From positions 1 to 5,534 of the forward strand of contig CAOJHG010000172.1 of NCBI GenBank assembly GCA_948435975.1: a stretch of 5,534 nucleotides of DNA. The letters are read 5' to 3'. Source of the DNA: an uncultured Oscillibacter sp. (GTDB lineage: Bacteria > Bacillota > Clostridia > Oscillospirales > Oscillospiraceae). The position numbers and the translations under genes were made by a program. The notes under the pieces are model-generated. The model had not been told where the DNA came from, did no database searches, and saw nothing but the letters and a program-made list of their open reading frames with translations. Below are positions 1 through 5,533 of this stretch, one piece after another. Positions within the stretch are counted from its first letter, which is position 1, and each line of letters starts with the position of its first letter.

Positions 1-668
1 AGTCCGCGGGGCAGTACGGCTTCCAGGTCTGCAACTGCATGGGCTCCGGCGTCAACGTAGCTGAGGGCCTGGGCCAGTTGACCAACTACGGACTGGACCA
101 AAAGGTAGTTACCATGTGCGGCGACTCCACTTTCTTCCATACCATTCTTCCCGGCCTGGTCAACGCCACATACCACAGCGCCAACATGCTCCTTATCGTC
201 CTGGACAACTCCGCCACGGCCATGACCGGCTTCCAGCCCCACCCCGGTACAGGACTCACCGCTATGGGCCGCCGCGCCAAGCCGATGGATATCCCAAAGA
301 TTCTGGAGGCCGTCGGCTGTGAGGTGGAGATTGCCGATCCCTTCCAGGTCGTCGAGGCGGAAGCGGCTCTCCGGCGGATGCTCCAGCGTCCCGGGATGAA
401 CGTGCTGATTATGCGCCAGCCCTGCGCCACGCTGAAAGCCAAGGAGAAAAAACGGCCCGTCCGTGTCTGGGTAGACCAGACGAAGTGCATCGGCGACGGC
501 TGCGGGTGCGGTAAATATTGCAGCCGGGTCTGGGGCTGTCCTGGAAACACCTGGGATTACGAAAACAACAAGGCGCGTATCGACCCTGTTGCCTGTGTGG
601 GCTGCGGGGTATGCGCAAAGCTCTGTCCCGGAGGGGCGATTCAAGTGGAAGGCGGTGAGGACGCATGA
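1..668 (+). CDS. iorA: Indolepyruvate:ferredoxin oxidoreductase, alpha subunit (C-terminal part; 5' end outside window)
   Basis: This is the large catalytic subunit of the 2-oxoacid:ferredoxin oxidoreductase that converts indolepyruvate and other aryl-pyruvates plus CoA to aryl-acetyl-CoA, CO2 and reduced ferredoxin in the cytoplasm. The reading frame is open from the first complete codon at position 3, so about 221 C-terminal residues of a protein usually near 600 are visible. The TPP/Mg-binding segment starts with Gly-Asp-Ser at 120-128 and ends in an LDNS motif about 27 residues later, followed by the IorA signature TGFQPHPGTG. A C-terminal ferredoxin domain follows. Its last cluster is a standard CxxCxxCxxxCP (CVGCGVCAKLCP, about 594-629). 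The preceding cluster has unusual spacing (CIGDGCGCGKYC...GCP, about 486-542). The stop overlaps the iorB start by four bases (ATGA), which implies translational coupling. The family is clear; preference for indole-, phenyl- or hydroxyphenyl-pyruvate cannot be read from this part. Confidence 0.93.
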   Translation, partial: SAGQYGFQVCNCMGSGVNVAEGLGQLTNYGLDQKVVTMCGDSTFFHTILPGLVNATYHSANMLLIVLDNSATAMTGFQPHPGTGLTAMGRRAKPMDIPKILEAVGCEVEIADPFQVVEAEAALRRMLQRPGMNVLIMRQPCATLKAKEKKRPVRVWVDQTKCIGDGCGCGKYCSRVWGCPGNTWDYENNKARIDPVACVGCGVCAKLCPGGAIQVEGGEDA

Positions 669-1300
669 GCCCTGTGAAAAAACTGCGCTTTGACCCTTTG
701 AATATTGTAGTCTGCGGCATCGGCGGGCAGGGAAACGTATTGGCCGCAGAGGTCCTGGGAAGCGCCATGACAGACCGCGGCTACCAGGTTGCCGTTGGCG
801 AGACCTACGGCGCATCCCAGCGGGGCGGTTCCGTGATGAGCCATGTGCGGGTGTCCGCCGGGAAGTCGCTGAGCGTGCTGATTCCCTCCGGTGAGGCCCA
901 TATGATTGTTGGCTTCGAGCCTCTGGAGACCCTGCGCATTGCCCGTAAGTATGCCAGTTCCCGCACTACCATCGTTTACGATCCCCGGCCAGTTTATCCC
1001 CTGGGCGTTCTTCAGGGAAGTCTGACCTACCCCAGCATGGAGGCCATCACGGAAGAACTCCGTGCGCTGTCCTCCATGGCGTGGGCGGTCCCAGCGGCGG
1101 ATATCGCTATGGAGGCCGGAGATTCCAAGGCCGCGAACATCGCCCTTTTGGGTGCGTTCAGCCAGCTACCCGGCGCACCCTTGACCCGGGAGGACCTGGA
1201 GCGGATTCTCACTCAGCGTTTCAAGGGGGCTGTCCTGGAGCTGAACCAACGAGCCTTCGCTATGGGCTGTGAGGCCGCCGGAAAGGAGGAAAAGCGCTGA
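665..1300 (+). CDS. iorB: Indolepyruvate:ferredoxin oxidoreductase, beta subunit
   Basis: This is the small subunit that pairs with IorA and supplies the gamma-type domain of the 2-oxoacid:acceptor oxidoreductase fold. The 211-residue length is normal for IorB. The N-terminus carries the glycine-rich CGIGGQGN motif at residues 17-24 and the family hallmark GETYGASQRGGSV at residues 45-57. The C-terminal part (about 150-200) has the usual run of small residues (KAANIALLGAF) and an LERILTQRF helix. No iron-sulfur motif is present, as expected, because the clusters sit in IorA. The ATG lies inside the iorA stop (ATGA), with a GGTGAGG stretch ending four bases upstream, so it is probably translated by coupling. 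Its stop overlaps the next start by one base. Subunit identity is secure; substrate preference is not determined. Confidence 0.94.
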   Translation: MSPVKKLRFDPLNIVVCGIGGQGNVLAAEVLGSAMTDRGYQVAVGETYGASQRGGSVMSHVRVSAGKSLSVLIPSGEAHMIVGFEPLETLRIARKYASSRTTIVYDPRPVYPLGVLQGSLTYPSMEAITEELRALSSMAWAVPAADIAMEAGDSKAANIALLGAFSQLPGAPLTREDLERILTQRFKGAVLELNQRAFAMGCEAAGKEEKR

Positions 1301-1557
1301 TGGATGCTGTTCAAGTACGTTTCCGCTGTCCTGGAAAAAAGGAGACGCTGACCCTCTCCCTGCCTCGGGATACCCGCTTTTCCGCTTTGACGGCCATGCT
1401 GTACAGGGAAAAATTCATCGCGCCCCAGAAACCTGGCTACCGTTATCTGTACCAGGAGCATATGTGCGGCATGAAACACACTCTGGGGGACTACATTCCG
1501 GCGGACGCGCACAAAATGGAGCTGGATATCTTCCAGTTTCCGGCGGTCTTGGTGTAA
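1300..1557 (+). CDS. Small uncharacterised protein, ubiquitin-like (beta-grasp) pattern, ior operon
   Basis: I do not recognise this 85-residue protein by sequence. It is convincingly a gene: it begins with an ATG overlapping the iorB stop (TGATG), has AAAGGAGG at 1282-1289 ten bases upstream, and lies in a tight operon. The residue pattern suggests a beta-grasp fold: strands near 4-9 (VQVRFR) and 15-21 (ETLTLSL), a helix near 27-39, a strand near 47-52 (YRYLYQ), then TLGDYIP and a final strand MELDIF near 73-78. The LxDxxI..hyd.hyd.hyd ending recalls YukD/EsaB-type and TmoB-type ubiquitin-like proteins. It lacks the C-terminal Gly-Gly of ThiS/MoaD, so sulfur carriage or conjugation is unlikely. 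Cys10 and Cys56 are the only cysteines, with no cluster motif. Its position between iorB and an iron-sulfur flavoprotein suggests an accessory or docking subunit; that role, and the fold, are inference. Confidence 0.8.
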   Translation: MDAVQVRFRCPGKKETLTLSLPRDTRFSALTAMLYREKFIAPQKPGYRYLYQEHMCGMKHTLGDYIPADAHKMELDIFQFPAVLV

Positions 1558-1570
1558 GGAGGGGAAGAAC

Positions 1571-2680
1571 ATGTTGAGTACGATTGCCCTGGATACCCAG
1601 GTGATCCGTCCCGGCCTCTGTACCGGCTGCGGCGCTTGTCAGGGAATGTGCCCTTACTGGGGTTCTGCCGGCGGGCGGACGGTCTGCTACTTCGACTGTG
1701 AGCGGAAGGACGGGTGTTGCCAGCAGTTCTGCCCCAGGATGCCAACAGACCTGGAGGCCCTCCGCCGCAGATTCTTCCAGGCGGAAGACATCCTGCCCGA
1801 AATCGGTCCCTTCCGGAGCTTGTATCTCACCCGCGCCGCCGATTCCTCCATCCGCAGGAACGCTCAGCACGGCGGGTCCATGACTGCGCTGGTGGAGCTG
1901 GCTTTGCAGGAGGGGTTCATCGACGCCGCTGTATTGACCCGTTCCCAAGGCGGTCTGAACCCCGAGGGCGTACTTGCGGCGGCAGCAGAGGACATCCGGG
2001 CTTGTTCCGGCAGCAGCTTTCAGATTCCCCCAGCGCTGGCGGTGCTGAACCAGGCTCTGCGCGAGGACCGGTATCACAGCATCGGGGTAGTGGGCACGCC
2101 CTGCAAGACGCTGGCGGTCTATAAAATGATGGCGAAGCCGCTGGCGGAGGACGGCTGCCACGCAGAAAACATCGGCATGGTCTTCGGCCTGTTCTGCGGC
2201 TGGGGCCTGGATTGGGACGGCCTGATGGAGCTGACTGCCAAGCGCACGGACCCAAAGCAGGTCTCCCACATGGACATCCCCCCCAGCAAGTACCACGCTC
2301 TGGAGCTGCGGGAGGGTGGGAAAACCATCTCTGTAGACCTGGACGATGTGACGCCGCTGGTTCGTTCCGGCTGTCACTACTGCACCGATATGACTGCCGA
2401 GTTTGCGGATCTCTCCATCGGCGGGGCCCGGAGCGCGGATGGCTGGGACGTGGATAAGGGCTGGAACCAGGTGATTATCCGGACAGAGAAAGGACAGCGC
2501 CTGTTGGATTTGGCGCGCAAAAAAGGCGTACTGGAGTTCAAGGACCCCTCTGCGGGCGGCCTGGAGAAGCTGAAAGGCGCTTCCATGGGCAAGAAGCGGA
2601 CAGGCGTAAAGAACCTCCAGGCGCTGACAGGCGGCCTTGGCTATTTGGAACCTAGTGCGGCGCTGTTCCAGGGACTGTAA
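1571..2680 (+). CDS. FrhB-family iron-sulfur flavoprotein (coenzyme F420 hydrogenase/dehydrogenase beta subunit family)
   Basis: This 369-residue protein has an N-terminal ferredoxin motif CTGCGACQGMCP (residues 17-28), then a second cysteine-rich stretch with Cys39, 43, 49, 50 and 54 (last one in CP). The FrhB N-domain follows (HGGSMTALVELAL near 100-112) and then the FrhB C-domain, with VVGTPCKT at 173-180, LFC at 207-209, and CHYCTDMTAEFADLSIGG at 268-285. The C-domain of this family binds FAD and iron-sulfur clusters and passes electrons between ferredoxin-type clusters and a soluble acceptor. F420 is not expected in Clostridia, so the family name should not be taken as cofactor evidence; a ferredoxin-linked reductase is more likely. 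The ATG has AAGGAGGGG at 1556-1564 with a six-base spacer. It lies 13 bases after the small protein gene and is the last gene of the ior operon, so it may accept or redistribute electrons from IorAB (inference). Confidence 0.87.
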   Translation: MLSTIALDTQVIRPGLCTGCGACQGMCPYWGSAGGRTVCYFDCERKDGCCQQFCPRMPTDLEALRRRFFQAEDILPEIGPFRSLYLTRAADSSIRRNAQHGGSMTALVELALQEGFIDAAVLTRSQGGLNPEGVLAAAAEDIRACSGSSFQIPPALAVLNQALREDRYHSIGVVGTPCKTLAVYKMMAKPLAEDGCHAENIGMVFGLFCGWGLDWDGLMELTAKRTDPKQVSHMDIPPSKYHALELREGGKTISVDLDDVTPLVRSGCHYCTDMTAEFADLSIGGARSADGWDVDKGWNQVIIRTEKGQRLLDLARKKGVLEFKDPSAGGLEKLKGASMGKKRTGVKNLQALTGGLGYLEPSAALFQGL

Positions 2681-2694
2681 GCTCATATTGATTC

Positions 2695-2721
2695 CAGCGC
2701 ACGAATTGCTTTCAGGCGCTG
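2695..2721 (+). repeat. Short inverted repeat after the FrhB-like gene
   Basis: CAGCGC (2695-2700) and GCGCTG (2716-2721) form a perfect six-base inverted repeat around a 15-base loop, just downstream of the FrhB-like stop. No T tract follows it directly. It may help protect the 3' end of the mRNA or may be chance; the stronger hairpin just downstream is the likelier terminator. Confidence 0.4.
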
Positions 2722-2724
2722 TAG

Positions 2725-2760
2725 AAGAAAGGTACGTCAAAAGGCGTGCTTTTCTTTTTA
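2725..2760 (+). terminator. Rho-independent terminator of the ior operon
   Basis: The arm at 2725-2736 (AAGAAAGGTACG) pairs with 2745-2756 (CGTGCTTTTCTT) as a 12-bp stem containing two G-U pairs, with an eight-base loop TCAAAAGG. The run TTTTT at 2755-2759 overlaps the base of the stem and continues it. It sits 44 bases after the last gene of the redox operon and 50 bases before the next promoter, which is where a terminator is expected. The stem is A/U-rich at its base and G/C-containing near the loop. Efficiency is not known. Confidence 0.72.
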
Positions 2761-2805
2761 TTCGCAAAAAATACTGAAAGAACGAAAGATTTCCAACTGA
2801 GTGAT

Positions 2806-2834
2806 TTGACTTTTCCCATCGGAGATTATATGAT
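2806..2834 (+). promoter_or_regulatory. Sigma-A-type promoter of the MoxR-VWA operon
   Basis: TTGACT at 2806-2811 and TATGAT at 2829-2834 are separated by exactly 17 bases; each hexamer matches the housekeeping consensus at five of six positions. An A/T-rich stretch lies upstream (2761-2800) after the ior terminator. Transcription would begin near 2841, giving a leader of about 55 bases before the ATG at 2896. This placement argues against the upstream in-frame starts at 2746 and 2830, which would lie before or within the promoter. Confidence 0.75.
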
Positions 2835-2895
2835 AGGGAAAAATGCCCTCCGTTTCATGCGGGAGGCTAGTCTAGGAAAGCGAGGCCCGATTCTC

Positions 2896-3708
2896 ATGAC
2901 CCCTATTTTCACCGGAAGCGATCAATATGTAGCATCCAACGACCTGATGTCCACCGTAAACATTGCCGTGACTCTGCAAAAGCCCCTCCTCATCAAAGGC
3001 GAACCCGGCACCGGAAAAACCATGCTGGCCCAGGCTGTGGCGGACGCCCTGCAAAAGCGCCTCATCATCTGGAATGTGAAATCCACCACCAAAGCGCAGG
3101 ATGGCCTGTATGTTTACGACGTAGTCCAAAGGCTCTACGACAGTCAGTTCGGCGGGCAGGGTGTGGACGACATTGGCCGTTACATCAAGCTGGGCAAGCT
3201 GGGAGAGGCGTTCCAATCCCCGGAACAGGTGGTGCTCTTGATTGACGAGATCGACAAGGCGGACTTGGAATTCCCCAACGACCTTCTTTGGGAACTGGAC
3301 CAAATGGAATTCTACATTCCGGAAACCCGGGAGACCATCAAGGCCAATCAGCGCCCTATCGTGATTATCACCTCCAACGCGGAAAAGGAACTGCCGGACG
3401 CCTTCCTCCGCCGGTGCGTGTTCCACTATATTGAATTCCCCGATCAGGCGCAAATGGAGCAGATTCTCCGAGTCCACTTCGGCGCCCTGGAACAAAATCT
3501 GGTCCGGCAGGCTCTTGCGGCATTCTACTGGGTGCGGCAGCTACGGGAAATCGAGAAGAAGCCCAGCACCTCAGAACTGGTAGACTGGCTGAGAGCCCTA
3601 ATCTCCGGCGGCGTGGACCCAGACTGCATTGCCAGGGATATTCCCTTTGCGGGGGTGCTGTTGAAAAAAGACAAGGATCTCCGCACATTGGCCAGGAACA
3701 GGCGGTGA
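2896..3708 (+). CDS. MoxR-family AAA+ ATPase
   Basis: This is a cytoplasmic AAA+ ATPase that works with a VWA-domain partner to remodel or activate a client protein or insert its cofactor. From the ATG at 2896 it has 270 residues. Visible motifs are Walker A GEPGTGKT (35-42), the subfamily signature KSTTKAQDGLYVYD (62-75), Walker B LLIDEID (114-120), sensor 1 ITSN (158-161), the arginine-finger region FLRRC (170-174) and a C-terminal lid with KKPSTSELVDWL (221-232). The start MTPIFTGSDQYVA is where family conservation begins. In-frame codons upstream at 2746 (GTG), 2830 and 2857 exist, but the first two are excluded if the promoter at 2806-2834 is right. ATG 2857 (adding 13 residues) remains possible, since the ribosome binding site for 2896 is weak (CGAGG, ten bases upstream). 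It is followed nine bases later by its VWA partner. Confidence 0.92.
   Translation: MTPIFTGSDQYVASNDLMSTVNIAVTLQKPLLIKGEPGTGKTMLAQAVADALQKRLIIWNVKSTTKAQDGLYVYDVVQRLYDSQFGGQGVDDIGRYIKLGKLGEAFQSPEQVVLLIDEIDKADLEFPNDLLWELDQMEFYIPETRETIKANQRPIVIITSNAEKELPDAFLRRCVFHYIEFPDQAQMEQILRVHFGALEQNLVRQALAAFYWVRQLREIEKKPSTSELVDWLRALISGGVDPDCIARDIPFAGVLLKKDKDLRTLARNRR
3704..3708 (+). promoter_or_regulatory. Likely ribosome binding site of the VWA gene, inside the moxR stop
   Basis: GGTGA matches the 3' part of the extended Shine-Dalgarno sequence (GGAGGTGA) and lies nine bases before the ATG at 3718, overlapping the moxR stop codon. The more obvious GGAG at 3714-3717 touches the ATG and is too close to work by itself. 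This arrangement suggests that translation of the VWA gene is coupled to that of moxR. Confidence 0.45.
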
Positions 3709-3717
3709 GCGCTGGAG

Positions 3718-4911
3718 ATGTTTGCCGCATTTTTTTACCTGCTGCGAAGCCGGGGCCTGGACGTTTCGTTGAACGAGTGGATCACCCTCCTGGAAGGTAT
3801 GGCCCACGGACTGCACCATTCCACCCTGACAGGATTTTACCATCTCTGCCGGTGTCTTGTGGTAAAGAGCGAGACGGAGTATGACCGCTTCGACCAGGTC
3901 TTTTTAGAATTTTTTCAAGGCGTTCCCTGGAAGGGCGACCTACCGGAAGAGCTGCTGAACTGGCTGAACCACCCTGCAGAGGACCTGGGCCGCACCATTG
4001 AGGAGCTGCGAAGCCAGGGATTTCCGGACGAGACGCTGGAGGAGCTGTTGAAACTTCTTCAAGAACGCCTCCAGGAGCAGACAGAGGAGCACAATGGCGG
4101 CAGCTACTGGGTAGGTACGCAGGGCCGCTCTCCTTTCGGCAACAACAGCTGGCGACCCAATGCCATTCGAGTTGGGGGAAGGAGCCAGCACCGCTCCGCA
4201 ATAGCCGTCGCGGGCGAGCGGAAATTCCGGGACTTCCGGAAGGATAACAGACTGGATACCCGGCAGTTCCAAATGGCATTCCGGACTCTGCGGCAGCTAT
4301 CGGTCCAGGCAGACAGCGCTGACAAGGAACTGGACGTAGACGGCACGATTCGGGACACCTGTGACAACGCCGGGGCTCTCCAAGTCCGCTATAAAAACCC
4401 CCGAAAAAATACCGTAAAGGTCCTGCTTCTCATGGATTCCGGCGGCTCTATGGAATATTACGCCGGACTGTGCAGCCAGCTCTTCCAAGCCGCAACAAAA
4501 TCCAATCATTTCAAGGAACTCCACACCTACTATTTTCACAACTGCATCTACGATCAGGTATATGAAACACCCCGTCTCTGGGGAGACAGCGTACCCACGG
4601 AATGGCTCCTGCAAAACTATGACAGCAGCTATAAGGTCATCATTGTTGGAGATGCGGCTATGAATCCCTATGAGCTGCGGGAGGGACACTATGACTGGGG
4701 CCGGGGAACTTACGGACTGTCAGGGCTGGACTGGCTGGAGCAGTTTCGCAGTCAATATCCGTATTTAATCTGGCTGAACCCGGAACCCATGCCGGACCGC
4801 CCCACCTACTGGACACAGACCCATTATCAGCTAGGCCAGCTTTTCCACATGTATGATTTATCCGCCGAGGGCCTGGAAGCAGGAATGAAGCGCCTGATGG
4901 TCCGCCGCTAG
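3718..4911 (+). CDS. CoxE-like von Willebrand factor A (VWA) domain protein, MoxR partner
   Basis: This 397-residue protein belongs to the VWA proteins that are encoded beside MoxR ATPases. The N-terminal part (MFAAFFYLLRSRGLDVS, then FYHLCRCLVVKSETEYDRFDQVF at about 40-62) matches the helical region typical of this family. A charged helical stretch (about 95-125) is followed by the glycine-rich YWVGTQGRSPFG region (130-141). The C-terminal VWA domain has the MIDAS metal motif DSGGS (240-244), the YYFHNCIYD segment (271-279) and IVGDAAM (309-315), whose Asp completes the metal site. There is no signal peptide or membrane segment, so it should be cytoplasmic. In studied pairs, the VWA protein recruits the client and the MoxR ring provides ATP-driven remodelling. 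The start is supported by family conservation directly from MF. The client is not identifiable in the window. Confidence 0.9.
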   Translation: MFAAFFYLLRSRGLDVSLNEWITLLEGMAHGLHHSTLTGFYHLCRCLVVKSETEYDRFDQVFLEFFQGVPWKGDLPEELLNWLNHPAEDLGRTIEELRSQGFPDETLEELLKLLQERLQEQTEEHNGGSYWVGTQGRSPFGNNSWRPNAIRVGGRSQHRSAIAVAGERKFRDFRKDNRLDTRQFQMAFRTLRQLSVQADSADKELDVDGTIRDTCDNAGALQVRYKNPRKNTVKVLLLMDSGGSMEYYAGLCSQLFQAATKSNHFKELHTYYFHNCIYDQVYETPRLWGDSVPTEWLLQNYDSSYKVIIVGDAAMNPYELREGHYDWGRGTYGLSGLDWLEQFRSQYPYLIWLNPEPMPDRPTYWTQTHYQLGQLFHMYDLSAEGLEAGMKRLMVRR

Positions 4912-4919
4912 ACACGAAA

Positions 4920-4939
4920 CTCTGCCCAAATCAGCAGAG
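4920..4939 (+). repeat. Inverted repeat directly after the VWA gene
   Basis: CTCTGC (4920-4925) and GCAGAG (4934-4939) form a perfect six-base stem with an eight-base loop, starting nine bases after the VWA stop. There is no T tract, so it is at best a weak or partial terminator or an mRNA 3' stabiliser. Confidence 0.4.
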
Positions 4940-4956
4940 CAGCCATCAAAAGCACC

Positions 4957-5020
4957 ATGAGGGAGTCCAGAGGGACCCTTCCCTCTGGTGGGAGGTGTCG
5001 GAGGGCGAAGCTCTCTGACC
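4957..5020. repeat. Tandem GC-rich hairpins, likely dispersed palindromic repeat
   Basis: Two hairpins lie side by side. The first is a perfect eight-base inverted repeat, CCAGAGGG (4967-4974) and CCCTCTGG (4981-4988), around ACCCTT. The second pairs 4997-5006 (GTCGGAGGGC) with 5010-5019 (GCTCTCTGAC), ten pairs including two G-U, around GAA. Neither is followed by a T tract. Paired GC-rich palindromes in an intergenic gap next to a short open frame with no homology resemble REP-type dispersed repeats that are common in gut Clostridia. The outer limits are uncertain and copies elsewhere cannot be seen from here. They may also reduce read-through from the VWA gene. Confidence 0.5.
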
Positions 5021-5041
5021 GCCTGCGCGAGCAAATCACTA

Positions 5042-5070
5042 TTGACTTTTCTTTTGACATGCTGTAATAT
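5042..5070 (+). promoter_or_regulatory. Probable promoter of the Fur-family gene
   Basis: TTGACT (5042-5047) and TAATAT (5065-5070) are separated by 17 bases, with five and four consensus matches. A second perfect -35 hexamer, TTGACA, lies at 5054-5059 but has only a weak -10 (GATTCT, 5077-5082) at the right distance. Transcription would start near 5077, leaving a leader of about 40 bases before the ATG at 5117. The Fur-like box overlaps the -10 and start region. Confidence 0.55.
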
Positions 5071-5084
5071 GCAAATGATTCTCA
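5070..5084. promoter_or_regulatory. Fur/Zur-like 7-1-7 operator
   Basis: TGCAAATGATTCTCA is an imperfect 7-1-7 palindrome centred on G5077. It matches the Bacillus Fur box TGATAATnATTATCA at 11 of 14 defined positions. The same sequence also resembles the actinobacterial Zur box form (TGAAAATnATTTTCA), so the metal cannot be inferred. It agrees less well with PerR or Bacillus Zur boxes. It overlaps the promoter 33 bases upstream of a Fur-family gene, so autorepression by the encoded protein is the simplest reading. Confidence 0.6.
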
Positions 5085-5116
5085 GATTCTTCCGCTGAAA
5101 GGAGAGGCACTTCACC

Positions 5117-5533
5117 ATGGCATATAATACAAAACAACAGCTAGCCATCCTCCAGCGGCTGAAAGAGCATGGAAATACCCCCGTCACTGCCCAAGACCTG
5201 TCCGAAGAGCTTCACCAGGACGGCTTTTCCGTGAGCCTTGCCACTGTCTACCGTCAACTGGAAAAGCTGGCGGAAACCGGCCGGGTCCATAAGATCTCCA
5301 CCGGCGCAGGAGCCCTCTACCAGCCCTGTCCCCGCCAGGCAGGTCAATGCTGTCTCCTCCTGCGCTGCGAGGACTGCGGACGGATGGAGCATCTGGACTG
5401 TCCTCAATTCCAGGACCTCTGCCGCCAACTGGGCGCGGAACAGGGATTTCAAGTAGACGGCCGGCAGACGGTGCTGACAGGCCGGTGCCGGATATGCGGA
5501 AAAAAGGAGGCGGCTTCTCATGGACCAGCATGA
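5117..5533 (+). CDS. Fur-family metal-responsive transcriptional regulator (possibly Zur)
   Basis: This 138-residue DNA-binding repressor of the Fur/Zur/PerR family has normal length. The winged helix spans about 1-60, with the recognition region FSVSLATVYRQLEKLAETG at 37-55 matching the family hallmark. The dimerisation domain keeps both structural zinc pairs, CEDC (84-87) and CRIC (124-127), plus the HLDC segment (92-95) and the GFQVDGRQTVLTG stretch (110-122). The usual His-x-His just before the first CxxC is missing: the segment reads QCCLLLRC, with Cys79 and Leu81 at the His positions, while Cys71 and Cys78 are extra. This could mean a Cys-rich sensing site or a changed metal. The ATG has AAAGGAGAGG ending nine bases upstream. 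The 3' end overlaps the next gene by 14 bases. Iron, zinc or peroxide response cannot be decided from sequence alone. Confidence 0.88.
   Translation: MAYNTKQQLAILQRLKEHGNTPVTAQDLSEELHQDGFSVSLATVYRQLEKLAETGRVHKISTGAGALYQPCPRQAGQCCLLLRCEDCGRMEHLDCPQFQDLCRQLGAEQGFQVDGRQTVLTGRCRICGKKEAASHGPA

Noticed and set aside
1300..1557. ThiS/MoaD-type sulfur carrier
   Set aside because: The C-terminus is PAVLV and lacks the required terminal Gly-Gly.
1415..2767. Long open frame of 450 codons on the minus strand
   Set aside because: It lies entirely opposite the small protein and the FrhB-like gene, which have clear domains and ribosome binding sites. Its translation shows no recognisable domain; GC-rich third codon positions readily produce such mirror frames.
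2746..2895. N-terminal extension of the MoxR protein
   Set aside because: It overlaps a terminator and a strong promoter, and family conservation begins at the ATG at 2896.
2872..3495. Minus-strand frame of 207 codons opposite moxR
   Set aside because: The plus strand encodes a complete AAA+ protein with all motifs; the minus frame has none and no ribosome binding site that I can see.
4967..5019. Hairpins as a Rho-independent terminator of the VWA gene
   Set aside because: Neither stem is followed by a T tract; the T-rich stretch begins about 25 bases later and belongs to the promoter region.
4957..5020. CRISPR array
   Set aside because: There are only two different hairpins, without identical repeats at regular spacing.
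4957..5067. Small plus-strand frame of 36 codons (MRESRG...) between the VWA and Fur-family genes
   Set aside because: It runs through both hairpins of the putative repeat and the promoter of the next gene, and has no good ribosome binding site. It looks like translated repeat, not a gene.
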